Source: Streptomyces bohaiensis (GTDB lineage: Bacteria > Actinomycetota > Actinomycetes > Streptomycetales > Streptomycetaceae). From it: 64,000 nt of DNA. The stretch lies in NCBI RefSeq assembly GCF_012033785.1, contig NZ_JAAVJC010000001.1, positions 1 to 64,000 on the forward strand, in the 5' to 3' direction. A model generated the notes under the pieces. It was not told the origin of the DNA. It did not search any database and was given only the letters and a program-made list of their open reading frames with translations. The stretch's first letter is position 1, and each line of letters begins with the position of its first letter. Of this stretch, positions 1 through 7,541 are shown piece after piece. A program made the translations under genes and the position numbers.

Positions 1-151
1 GCGGTGGCCCGACCCGGGGCCGGCACGCCCCGGGGCCCGGCCTCGACGAGGTCGCAGGCGGAACCGGCGGAACCGGCAGCTCCGGCAGCTCCGGCACCTC
101 CGGCAGCACCGACGCCGCCGGAGCCGGCCCCGTCGCCCCGCGCCGCGCCGC
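1..151. other. Unresolved left edge, possibly the end or start of a truncated gene
   Basis: This stretch cannot be assigned. On the plus strand, frame 1 is open from base 1 to a TGA at 163-165 and would give an Ala/Pro-rich tail ending LKRA, overlapping the 3' end of sbnB convergently. On the minus strand a GTG-started frame reading LPEVPELPELP is also open to the edge and could be the next gene of the sbn operon, but it has no clear ribosome binding site. Sequence left of the window would decide. Confidence 0.3.
60..104. repeat. Five tandem 9-bp repeats (NNNNCCGGC)
   Basis: Five consecutive 9-base units each end in CCGGC: two GGAACCGGC, two AGCTCCGGC and one ACCTCCGGC. A 9-base period adds or removes three codons without shifting the frame, so this is probably an expanded low-complexity coding tail or linker. 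Confidence 0.75.
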
Positions 152-1168
152 TCAAACGGGCGTGACCGGCGGCGGGAGGAAATCCTCGACGCGGGTGCCC
201 ACACCCTCCGCCCGGGCTGCCCGCAGCACCAGGTCGGCCACGGCGAGGTCGAGGACGCCCAGGCCGAACGGCGAGAACAACGTGACGCGCTCCGGGTCGC
301 GCGGCAGCGAGGCACCGGCCGAGAGCAGACCGCCGAGCGTCGCGGAGACGAACCCCCGGCCACCGGTGGCCTGCTCGGCCAGGTGCACGGAGGTCTCCGC
401 GCGGCAGACGTGGTCGAGGTCGTCCACGATGTTCACCGCCGCCAGCACCGCGGGAACGGTCACGTCCCGCAGCGAGACATGGAGCACCAGCGTGCCCGGG
501 GCACACGCGGCCAGGTCCTGGTGGGGGACGGTCGCCGTCGTGGCGAGCGAGACCAGGCGGTGCGCGCCCAGCGCCTCCTCGATGTCGGAGGCGACACGTA
601 CCGTCCGCCCGTCGCCGGCCAGCTCCGCCGCACAGCGGTCGCGGAAACCGGCGGCGCGCTCGGCGTCCAGGTCGAAGACGGTGATCTCGGTGATCTCCGG
701 CCTGACCACCAGCAGGAACCGCAGCACCTCGTAGTTGATGACGCCGCAGCCCACGAGGGCCGCCCCCGTCTCCGCGCCGCCCCCCGGCGGCAGGGATCCG
801 GCGGCCAGCGCCGCGCTCGCCGCGGTACGGCGGGCCGAGATGGTCGATCCCTCGACCAACGCCTCCGGGACGCCGGTCTCCATCGAGTTCAGGATGATGG
901 CGGCCGAGGCCCGTTCCCGGCCCCGCGCGACGTTGCCGGGGAACGAGGAGATCCACTTGATGCCGGCCTTCGGCTCCTCCCCACCGAGGTGGGCGGGGAG
1001 CGCGATGATCCGGTTGCGGTCGTCACCGGGGAACCGCAGGAAGACGGAGTGCGGCAGCGCGCTGCGCCCCGCCTCGTGCTGCAGGTAGGCGTCGCGCACG
1101 GCGCTCAGGAGTTCCTTCTCCCTGCCGTCGAGGATCCGTCTCACATCCGCGTTGCCGAGCGTCAGCAT
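152..1168 (-). CDS. sbnB: N-(2-amino-2-carboxyethyl)-L-glutamate dehydrogenase, SbnB-like
   Basis: This 338-residue protein belongs to the ornithine cyclodeaminase/mu-crystallin family. In the staphyloferrin B pathway SbnB uses NAD+ to split the SbnA product into L-2,3-diaminopropionate and 2-oxoglutarate. Visible features are the substrate lysine in AGIKW (about K71), the ISARRTAA segment, and a Rossmann nucleotide site GCGVINYEVLRFL. The ATG at 1168 is chosen because it follows GGAG and overlaps the sbnA stop by 7 bases, which implies translational coupling; an upstream in-frame start at 1198 would only add a non-conserved decapeptide. With sbnA directly upstream, diaminopropionate synthesis is much more likely than ornithine cyclodeaminase activity. 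Confidence 0.85.
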   Translation of the reverse strand: MLTLGNADVRRILDGREKELLSAVRDAYLQHEAGRSALPHSVFLRFPGDDRNRIIALPAHLGGEEPKAGIKWISSFPGNVARGRERASAAIILNSMETGVPEALVEGSTISARRTAASAALAAGSLPPGGGAETGAALVGCGVINYEVLRFLLVVRPEITEITVFDLDAERAAGFRDRCAAELAGDGRTVRVASDIEEALGAHRLVSLATTATVPHQDLAACAPGTLVLHVSLRDVTVPAVLAAVNIVDDLDHVCRAETSVHLAEQATGGRGFVSATLGGLLSAGASLPRDPERVTLFSPFGLGVLDLAVADLVLRAARAEGVGTRVEDFLPPPVTPV

Positions 1169-2253
1169 CGCCCCGCTCCCGCCATCTCGTCCTTCCACAG
1201 GTGCGTCACCTCTCCGAACTGGGCCTTCACCCAGGCGTCGTCGTAGATCGTGTCCAGGTACCGCTCACCGCGGTCGGGCATCACCAGCACGCAGTCCGAG
1301 CCCTCCGGCACCCGGTCGCTCATCCGGTCGAGCGCGGTCGCCAGCGCACCGGAGGAGCCGCCGAGAAGCAGCCCCTCCGAAAGCGCGAGTCGGCGGCAGC
1401 CGACGACGCTGTCCAGGTCGCTGACGTGCATCACCTCGTCGGCGAGCCCGCTGCGGAACAGCGGCGGGCGGACGGCGGCGCCGTGACCGGGGAGCAGCCG
1501 TCGGCCCGTCGGCGGCCCGAAGATGGCGCTGCCCTCCGCATCCACGGTCACGACCCGCGTGGCGTGGCCCCGCTCGCGGATCCAGTCGGCGCAGCCGCGC
1601 AGCGTGCCGGAGGAGCTGATGGTGCACAGCAGGTGGTCGGGGGCGCGGCCGAGCTCGTCCTCGATCTCGCGCATGGTGACCCGGTGGGCCCAGCCGTTGC
1701 GGGGGTTGGCGTACTGGTTGGGCCAGTACGCCCCGGGCAGGGAGGCGACCAGCTCCCGGACCCGCTCGATCCGCACCGGCTGGTACTCGCCGGTGGCGGA
1801 GTCGCGTGCCGTCACCAGGTGCACGGCCGCGCCGAGTGCCCGCATGATCGCGATGTTCTGGGGGTTGGTGCGGGGGTCGACCACACAGACGAAACGCAGC
1901 CCGAGGGCGCGGCACGCCTGGGCCATGCCGATCCCGAGGTTGCCCGAACTCGACTCGACCACCGTCCCGCTGCCGGGCACGACCGCGCCGGTGGCGATCG
2001 CGTGGCTCAGCATCACGTACGCGGAACGGTCCTTGATGCTGCCGCCGGGGTTGGACGACTCGAGCTTGGCCCAGATCCGGAACCGGGCGCCGGGCAGCAG
2101 CCGGGTGAGCCGCACCAGCGGTGTCGACCCGACCGCGGTGAGGACCCCCGTGCGGTCGTCGCCGTAGCCGACGGCGACCGGGGTGTTCTCGTCGGCGGCG
2201 GCCACGGCCGCCACGGCGGTGGGTCGGGGCATGGTCTGGGAGATGATGGTCAT
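1162..2253 (-). CDS. sbnA: 2,3-diaminopropionate biosynthesis protein SbnA (PLP cysteine synthase fold)
   Basis: This 363-residue PLP enzyme has the cysteine synthase fold. SbnA condenses O-phospho-L-serine with L-glutamate to give the N-linked intermediate that SbnB cleaves. The PLP lysine lies in GGSIKDRSAY (K74), the substrate loop is SSSGNLGIG, and the phosphate-binding loop is GGSSGA. The ATG at 2253 follows GAGGAG by about 11 bases. It is second in an mbtH-sbnA-sbnB operon, 32 bases after mbtH. Its frame is open far upstream, right through mbtH into the ATPase-domain gene, so an automatic caller may predict a 750-residue protein. The MTIISQT start matches the length of the family. Confidence 0.85.
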   Translation of the reverse strand: MTIISQTMPRPTAVAAVAAADENTPVAVGYGDDRTGVLTAVGSTPLVRLTRLLPGARFRIWAKLESSNPGGSIKDRSAYVMLSHAIATGAVVPGSGTVVESSSGNLGIGMAQACRALGLRFVCVVDPRTNPQNIAIMRALGAAVHLVTARDSATGEYQPVRIERVRELVASLPGAYWPNQYANPRNGWAHRVTMREIEDELGRAPDHLLCTISSSGTLRGCADWIRERGHATRVVTVDAEGSAIFGPPTGRRLLPGHGAAVRPPLFRSGLADEVMHVSDLDSVVGCRRLALSEGLLLGGSSGALATALDRMSDRVPEGSDCVLVMPDRGERYLDTIYDDAWVKAQFGEVTHLWKDEMAGAGRC

Positions 2254-2285
2254 CGCGGGGCTTCTCCTCGGGTTGGCGACGCTGC

Positions 2286-2546
2286 TCAGACCGGGGTGCT
2301 CTCTCGGCCCTGCTCCGCGACCGCCCCGGCCGCCGCGCCCACGGCGCCGCTGTCGGACCGGCGGCGCAGGCTGGCGGGCCGCAGGTCCGTCCACACCCGC
2401 CCGATGTGGTCCAGGCACTCCTGCCGCGTGCCCTCCGTGCCCTCCGCGTACCACCCGGCGGGCAGGTCGCGGTCGGCCTGCCAGATCGAGTACTGCTCCT
2501 CGTCGTTGAGCACCACGCGGAACACGGTCTCGGGGTGTTCGGACAT
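2286..2546 (-). CDS. MbtH-family protein (NRPS adenylation partner)
   Basis: This 86-residue protein carries the MbtH signature: VVLNDEEQYSIW, then LPAGW, and a C-terminal IGRVWTDLRP. MbtH-like proteins bind adenylation domains of nonribosomal peptide synthetases and are needed for their folding or activity. The usual proline after the first signature tryptophan is glutamine here, and about 20 residues extend past the core. The ATG at 2546 follows GAGGAGG at good spacing. It heads the operon with the diaminopropionate genes, so the product is probably used by an NRPS encoded left of the window. Confidence 0.9.
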   Translation of the reverse strand: MSEHPETVFRVVLNDEEQYSIWQADRDLPAGWYAEGTEGTRQECLDHIGRVWTDLRPASLRRRSDSGAVGAAAGAVAEQGRESTPV

Positions 2547-2659
2547 GTCCGTCCCTCCTCGGTGTCGTCGGTCGCCGGACGGCCACCGGCGCTCCGCACG
2601 AGCGTGCCGTGGCGAGCGGATCGGACGTAGAGACAAACGGGCAGCCGTGAACGCCGCAC

Positions 2660-3230
2660 TCACCCGCCGTTCCTCCCCTGCCCGGGTGCTGTCCCCGGGC
2701 GGTCCGCGGCCGACTGGTCCGCTTCGTGGCCCCGGGCCCTCTCGGAGGGCGGGGCGCGGTGGCGCACTCGGCCCAGACGGTCTTGCCGGGGCTGCGGCGG
2801 CTGCGAACCCCCCAGGCGACGGTCAGCGCGTCGACCAGCAGCAGGCCGCGACCACCGCTGTCGCCCTCGCCGGGAGCTGCCCGTGCGGGCTGCGCCGGGT
2901 GGGTGTCGCTCACCTCGACGCGCATGACGCCCCGCGCCGTGTCGTGGTCGAGACGCAGCAGGAAGTCCCGCCCGGGGACGCGCCCGTGCAGCGCCGCGTT
3001 GGTGACCAGTTCGGCGACGACCAGGACGACGGTGTCGTGCAGCTCGCCGCCACGGGGGTGGCCCCACCTGCCGAGGTGGTGCCCGGTGAGCAACCGCGCG
3101 AGACGGGCGCCCCGCCGGGTCGCGGGGAAGCGCCGCGTGAACACGCCCGGCCGATCCGCCGGGGGCGCGGCGGCTACCGGCGCGAGGGGGCCGGAGTGAC
3201 GCCTGGGAGATGTGGTGCAGGTGCTGGCAT
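2660..3230 (-). pseudogene. Serine kinase-like ATPase domain protein, probably frameshifted
   Basis: The middle (about 3140-2745) encodes a GHKL ATPase domain like those of RsbW-type anti-sigma factors. An N box is visible (VAELVTNAALHG), then VSDTHPAQP and a GGRGLLLVDALT lid and G box. Streptomyces often pair such proteins with XRE regulators, and an XRE remnant lies just upstream on the other strand. The coding frame has no stop of its own; it runs through mbtH and sbnA to 1162. A neighbouring frame ends naturally at 2660 with a hydrophilic tail, so one indel near 2745 probably disrupted the gene. The 5' end is unclear: GTG 3144 is in frame, whereas ATG 3230 lies in a third frame that stops at 3174. 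Confidence 0.55.
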
Positions 3231-3431
3231 GACGGTCGCCCTGCCCAGGCGACCCTCCGCCGGGGAGGGCCACCGCTGGCACAGCGCACACTGTCCAGTC
3301 GACCCGTTGGACCGGGTCGATAGCTGTGCGTGATGATGTTCCGGTTCGCGCTGTGCGGGACGCCCAGCGGCGTCCGGCGGGCGCGGCGACGGAGCGGGCG
3401 TGGCCCGACAGCACAGGGGAAGACGGCTGCG

Positions 3432-3900
3432 GTGGCGACGGACAACGGGAACGGGGCGGAGGGCGTCGGCACCGGCGGGCGGCGCGGCGAGAGCGAACCA
3501 GTCTCCGACAGTCTCAAGACCTTCGGCGCGGTGCTGAAGGTGCTTCGCGAGGAAGCGCGCCTCACCCAGGAGCAGTTGGCTCCCATGGTGCGGTACTCCC
3601 CCGCGTAGGTCGCCGAGATCGAGCAAGGCCGCCGGTTCCCGCCGCGGGACCTGCTCGAACGGTCGGACGACGCCCTCGGATCGCCGGCCTCGAAGGTGCT
3701 CCACGCGGCGGCGAAGAGCCTCACCCGGAAGACGGGCCTGGCCTCGTGGTTCCTGGAATGGGCGGCCGTCGAGGAGTCCGCCATCTCTCTCTACTCGTAC
3801 GAGTGCACGGTCATCTCTGGTCTGCTGCAGCCCGAGCCCTGCATCCGCGCATTGTTCGACCAGCGACTACTGACGGAACGGCCCAACTGCGAGTTCGGCT
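3432..3900 (+). pseudogene. XRE/DUF5753-type regulator, nonsense codon and truncated
   Basis: The first segment encodes an XRE helix-turn-helix (LKVLREEARLTQEQLAPMV, then YSPA) and is cut by an in-frame TAG at 3606-3608. The same frame continues with VAEIEQGRRFPPRDLLERSD, the second half of the HTH. After that comes the start of a DUF5753-like region (WFLEWAAVEESA, then YECTVISGLLQPE). Relatives often have glutamine or a similar residue where the stop falls, so a CAG to TAG change is the simple explanation. Homology ends near NCEFG, where the sequence joins a reversed pglX fragment. The usual length is roughly 280 residues, so both the stop and the truncation make it non-functional. Confidence 0.8.
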
Positions 3901-4044
3901 CCGCCCCAGCTTCTTCGCCTGGTCGTACTCACCGCGCAGCCGTGCCCCGACCGCGGGAACGACCTTGACCTGTGCGTCCAGGTCGGTCTCTGCCGCCTTG
4001 AACTGCTTCTGCAGATCGCTGAGGAGGCTCTTGCGGTCGATCAC
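3901..4044 (-). pseudogene. pglX: 5' fragment of a BREX-2 adenine methyltransferase (PglX-like)
   Basis: Starting at ATG 4044 the frame encodes 48 residues, MIDRKSLLSDLQKQ to YDQAKKLGR. I recognise this as the N-terminus of PglX, the adenine-specific DNA methyltransferase of BREX type 2 / phage growth limitation systems, normally about 1200 residues long. After KKLGR homology stops abruptly and the frame runs antisense through the XRE remnant to 3811. Nothing of the methyltransferase domain remains. The fragment sits 77 bases downstream of another probable BREX remnant on the same strand. The identification rests on memory of the family N-terminus. Confidence 0.6.
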
Positions 4045-4121
4045 GAACTGCTCCCGAAGTGGTGACTAGAAGGCGATGCGAGAAGGAAAAGCGGAGAGAA
4101 GGGGCGGCGATCCGCCGTACG

Positions 4122-4673
4122 TCAGGCGGCGTCCGGCGGCAGATGTTTCCGCGCCACCCACGCGTCCGGCACGACGATCCACTCGTCGAACCCGGCCTGG
4201 TACAGCACGTTCTGCCCCGCCAGCCTCGGCGCCCGCGCCGGGTCGGACTGGGCGACCAGCAGCCACAGCGGGCTGCCGCCCTGCCGGGACTCCTCCGCGA
4301 GTGGGCCCAGAAGGTCGAAGGCGTCGTAACGGGCGAGCGCCGCGGTGTCGGTGAGCAGCAGCGGGCCGCCGGACTGGGCCAGACGCTCGCGAAGGAGCGG
4401 CTCGACGCGTCCCCACGCCTTGTCCGTACGGACCCGCAACTGCTGGTGGTGCCGGGGTGCCCGCCTCGGCGGCGTCGGCCTTGAGTACGGTCTCCCACGT
4501 CGGTTCGGCTTGGCCGCCTCGGCGATCACGGCGCGCAGCTCGGCCAGGAACAGCTCGGTCACCGAGACGACCGCCGCCCCGTAGGGCCGGTCGGCCAGCC
4601 GTCGTACCGCCGTCTCGGCGCCCTGCTGCGGCACGGTCAGGACCCGGAACCCGTCCTGCCCCGCCGAGTGCAC
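4122..4673 (-). pseudogene. 3' fragment of a probable BREX-associated gene with two compensating frameshifts
   Basis: The readable protein starts at the breakpoint (GQDGFRVLTVPQQ), includes AVVSVTELFLAELRAVIAEA, and ends with GGPLLLTDTAALARYD, LWLLVAQSDPA and FDEWIVVPDAWVARKHL. Between about 4500 and 4440 the coding sense moves into the neighbouring frame (TWETVLKADAAEAGTP) and then returns, so two opposite indels have accumulated. It lies immediately upstream of the pglX start on the same strand, where PglW would be expected. I suggest the C-terminus of PglW or another BREX-2 component but cannot confirm it. The 5' part is missing. Confidence 0.5.
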
Positions 4674-5614
4674 GAGTCGCTGCCCAGCAGCTGCTCGCGC
4701 TCACCCTGCGGGAACACCGCATCGGTGACCGGCTCTGGCCGGACCGGTGGAACGGCCTCGCGCCCTTCGACCGCTCGGCCGCACCGCTCCTGACGCACCT
4801 GATCGACGAGGGCTTCCTGGACAGCGACGACGGCATGCTCTTCATCGGCCCCGAGGCCGAGAAGCACTTCGGCCGCCGCCACTTCATGGAGCTCACCGCT
4901 TCCTTCACCGCGCCGCCCGAATTCACCGTCCTCGCCGGGCGCACCGAGATCGGCACCACCGACCCCACCGTGCTCACCGAGGAACGCCCCGGCCCGCGCC
5001 GCCTGCTGCTCGCCGGACGCAGCTGGCAGGTCACCTTCATCGACTGGGCCCGCCGCCGTGCCTTCGTCGAACCCGTCGAGGACGGCGGTGTGGCCAAATG
5101 GCAGGGCGGCGAGCCACGCGGCCTGTCGTTCACCCTCACCCGCGCCATGCGCGACGTCCTCCTCGGCACCGACCCGGACGTCCGGCTCACCCGCCGCGCC
5201 ACCGCCGCCCTCGCCGAGCTGCGCACCGATCGCGCCCCCCACGAGGTCCACCCCGCCGGCACTCTCGTGGTCCGCGAGGCCGATGCCACCCGCTGGTGGA
5301 CCTGGGCCGGCTACCGCGCCAACGCGACCCTCGCCGCGTCCCTCGGCAACCTGGCCGACCCCGTCCAGCGGCCCACCGACACCCATCTCCGCCTGCGCCA
5401 GGACCTCTCCCCTGCCGACTGGAAGTCCGCTCGCGCCGAACTCGGAGACGCTCTCACGCTGCCCACCGTCGACCCACGCGCCGTCCGCGGCCTGAAGTTC
5501 TCCGCTGCCCTCCCGCCGCGCGTGGCCACCGCCACCCTGGCCGAACGTCTCGCGGACTTCGACGGGGCACTGACCGCGGCGCGCGAGCCGGTACGGCTCG
5601 AATGGGGAATGTGA
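4671..5614 (+). pseudogene. 3' fragment of an Lhr-like DEAD/DEAH helicase (BREX-2 BrxHI-like)
   Basis: From about 4671 the plus strand encodes roughly 314 residues without a start codon at the homology boundary: VAAQQLLALTLREH, FIGPEAEKHFGRRHFMEL, then FTVLAGRTEIGTTDP, RRLLLAGRSWQVTFIDW and a C-terminus ending VRLEWGM. This matches the C-terminal part of Lhr-like (COG1201) helicases, a family that includes BrxHI of BREX type 2. The Walker A, DEAH and helicase-C motifs are absent, so it cannot be an active helicase. Its truncated 5' end meets the truncated 5' end of the minus-strand fragment, as expected if one deletion removed the divergent upstream halves of two genes. Confidence 0.6.
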
Positions 5615-5899
5615 ACTCGGTGCCCCGGTCCTGGCACTCCAGGTCCCTGCGCCTTCCTCCCGACGGTGCTGCCACATCCGCCCGGGCGGTGGCGGGCATC
5701 AGATCGTCGGGCGCGTGGAAGAGCGGAGACCGGAGCGCACGGAATCAAGCGACAGCGCCTGCAGATCGGCGCCTCCTCGTCGGCAGCCTGCAGGATCACC
5801 ACGCACTCCGGATGAGGAGTCGCCGGAACGGTGCCATCCCGGGCACGGTCCGGAGGTACGCCGGAAAAAATCATGCCTCGGGCGCATCACGCCCGGACG
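5615..5899. other. Gene-free 285 bases after the helicase remnant
   Basis: I see no coding frame I would defend here. Short open frames exist on both strands, but they are Arg/Pro/Ser-rich and lack ribosome binding sites. The A/T content is slightly above the surroundings near 5865-5880. It may be more decayed sequence from the lost locus. Confidence 0.4.
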
Positions 5900-6343
5900 T
5901 CAGAGCGGAAGATCGTCCGGGAGCAGCCGGAACGCCTTGTGGTGGCCCAGCGGGCGCACCGCGCGGAAGTCACGACGGTCGAGAGTGAGCACCGCGTCGG
6001 TGTCGAAGTCGGCGGCGAGGGCCACGTTCACCGCATCCGCCAGATCCAGGTCGAGGCCCCGGTAGCGGGCGCGCACGCTCTGGGCGGCCCCCAGGTGGTC
6101 CTCCGTGATCTCGGGGACTACGACACGGCCGCGACGCATCCAGTTCCGGATATCGTCGACAGCGCTGAGCGCGGCTTCACGACCGAGTTCGCGAGTGGCC
6201 ACGTGATCGATCTCCGCAAGAAGCAGCGGCGACATCACCAACAGACCGGCGGCCATGATCGCTACGTTCGACGCCTGGTGCTCGGGGTGGGTGGAGTCGA
6301 GCGCGGCGAGGAGCCCGGACGTATCCGCGATGACGATGATCAC
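5900..6343 (-). CDS. vapC: PIN-domain ribonuclease toxin, VapC family
   Basis: This 147-residue PIN-domain protein is the toxin of a type II toxin-antitoxin pair. Such proteins are Mg2+-dependent endoribonucleases that usually cut tRNA or rRNA until the antitoxin binds them. The acidic residues are visible: D7 in VIADTSGLLA, E44 in LLLAEIDHV, D103 in DLADAVNVA and D122 in LTLDRRDF. The GTG at 6343 overlaps the antitoxin stop as GTGA, so translation is coupled. It looks intact, unlike the genes to its left. Confidence 0.85.
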   Translation of the reverse strand: MIIVIADTSGLLAALDSTHPEHQASNVAIMAAGLLVMSPLLLAEIDHVATRELGREAALSAVDDIRNWMRRGRVVVPEITEDHLGAAQSVRARYRGLDLDLADAVNVALAADFDTDAVLTLDRRDFRAVRPLGHHKAFRLLPDDLPL

Positions 6344-6600
6344 GCAGCGGTGCCTGCTTCGGTCTCGTGACGTACAGCATCGGCCACCGTGTCACGCACC
6401 TCGCTCCTGTCCAGCGTGCGGCCGGCCCCCTCGAAAGTGCGGGAGAAGAGAGGCTCGTCCCAGACCCGGTTCGCCATGGCCGCGAGGTGGATGCCCTGCC
6501 GGATGATCTCGGCCTCACTGATGCCGCGCCGCTTGGCCGCCGCCTTGATGATGGCGAGGTCCTCCGGATCGGCATAGACATTGGTTCGCTTCATGGACAT
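6340..6600 (-). CDS. vapB: VapB-type antitoxin, ribbon-helix-helix
   Basis: This 86-residue protein begins MSMKRTNVYADPEDLAIIKAAAKRRGISEAEIIRQGI, the pattern of a ribbon-helix-helix DNA-binding domain (short strand, then two helices). The C-terminal half would wrap the toxin. ATG 6600 is chosen because a TATCGT -10 element ends six bases upstream and no Shine-Dalgarno is present; ATG 6594 is the alternative. It lies upstream of vapC with a 4-base overlap. Autorepression by the VapB-VapC complex is usual for the family. Confidence 0.8.
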   Translation of the reverse strand: MSMKRTNVYADPEDLAIIKAAAKRRGISEAEIIRQGIHLAAMANRVWDEPLFSRTFEGAGRTLDRSEVRDTVADAVRHETEAGTAA

Positions 6601-6640
6601 GTACCAACGATAACGTATGTACCAGGTTGATGTATAAGCG
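6598..6640 (-). promoter_or_regulatory. vapBC promoter with candidate operator repeats
   Basis: Reading toward vapB, a TATCGT hexamer (6612-6607) is followed by six bases and then ATG, so the transcript is predicted to be leaderless. The plus-strand heptamer TGTACCA occurs at 6600-6606 and again at 6618-6624, an 18-base spacing flanking the -10 element. Direct or inverted repeats here are typical sites for a VapB repressor. The segment is also A/T-rich against its surroundings. Confidence 0.5.
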
Positions 6641-7059
6641 GGAGTGAACCGGCTCCGACCAACCCCCACCCTGCTCGACGCCGGTCGCCGCCCACGGCGG
6701 ACGACGGGCCCGTGCCGCACGGTGCTGCCCGAAAGTGCCGCGCTGACGGCGTCTCGCGTGCCGGCACCCCGCGGGGGCGCGGTCTCTCAGGAGAGCAGTT
6801 CACGACGCTGGCAGCCGCCGGCCGCGAGCGCCCCCACCGTCACGCGCGCCCCTGGGCTCCGGCGACCTCCATCCCGGCCGGGACGGCGAAACTGTGGCGC
6901 GCGGGACCCGGAGAACCGGGTACCGTCATCGTCATGTTCTTCCAGACGCCGGTCTACGAGTGAGCGTGACGGGCCCCCGCTGACGTCCCCCGACGTCGCG
7001 TCGCCGCCCGTCCCCCCGATGAATCCGCAGATCACTTCACCTCACCACCGGGAGAACCC
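6641..7059. other. Gene-poor stretch with a possible leaderless micro-ORF
   Basis: No conventional gene is apparent. At 6934-6963 an ATG opens a nine-codon frame, MFFQTPVYE then TGA. A TACCGT hexamer sits seven bases before the ATG, the same geometry as the other leaderless starts in this window. About 97 bases separate it from the next gene, so it could be a leader peptide or chance. Confidence 0.3.
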
Positions 7060-7257
7060 GTGACCGACAGCAAGAACATCAACAATCCCGTGGGCCAGGG
7101 CGGCGGCCAGCGCAAGCGGCGGTCCCGCGCCGAGCAGCAGAACAACGGCCCGCACCGCAACCTCGACCGCCAGGGCGCCGCCGACCGCAAGGCGGAGCTG
7201 GTGCGCAAGATGCGCGAGAAGCTGAACACGGGCGAGAACGACACCGCGAAGAGCTGA
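7060..7257 (+). CDS. DUF6243 family protein
   Basis: This 65-residue hydrophilic, basic protein begins MTDSKNINNPVGQGGGQRKRRSRAEQ and continues NNGPHRNLDRQGAADRKAELVRKMREKLN. The sequence matches the small DUF6243 family found across Streptomyces, whose function is unknown. There is no signal peptide or membrane segment; the second half is a probable charged helix. GTG 7060 follows GGGAG by about five bases. Confidence 0.75.
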   Translation: MTDSKNINNPVGQGGGQRKRRSRAEQQNNGPHRNLDRQGAADRKAELVRKMREKLNTGENDTAKS

Positions 7258-7528
7258 CGCACCGCCGCCACTGGGCGGCACGTTCGACGTGCGGCGGGAG
7301 CGGAGTCCTACCTGGCCACCCGACGACACCGAGACGACCACGGACCCGGTCGACTGCCACCACGCCGAGAGAACGAGGCGCGGCCGGGGGCTCGTCTGCC
7401 CACCGGCCTCACCCCCGCCGCCGAAAGCGACGTCGACGCCCGGCCGCGCGAACGGCCACGCCGGCCCCGGCCCCACCCAGCCCCGGGAACGTGGTGCCCG
7501 ATTCACCCACCAGGCAGCACACCGCCGG
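7258..7528. other. Gene-free 271 bases
   Basis: Nothing coding is convincing here. The end of the stretch leads into the -10 element of the next toxin-antitoxin pair. Confidence 0.4.
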
Positions 7529-7541
7529 TAGGATGGGTCGC
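7529..7541 (+). promoter_or_regulatory. Leaderless-type -10 element of the second antitoxin gene
   Basis: TAGGAT at 7529-7534 is followed by seven bases and then ATG. No separate Shine-Dalgarno is present, so the transcript probably starts at or next to the start codon. Confidence 0.5.

Noticed and set aside
60-104. CRISPR-like short repeats
   Set aside because: The 9-base units have no spacers and look like an expanded codon repeat.
162-734. Open plus-strand frame of 190 codons
   Set aside because: Antisense to sbnB; Arg/Ser/Pro-rich composition and no ribosome binding site mark it as a GC-bias shadow.
1201-3333. 710-codon plus-strand open frame
   Set aside because: It runs antisense across sbnA, mbtH and the ATPase domain. 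The GHKL motifs and PLP site lie on the other strand.
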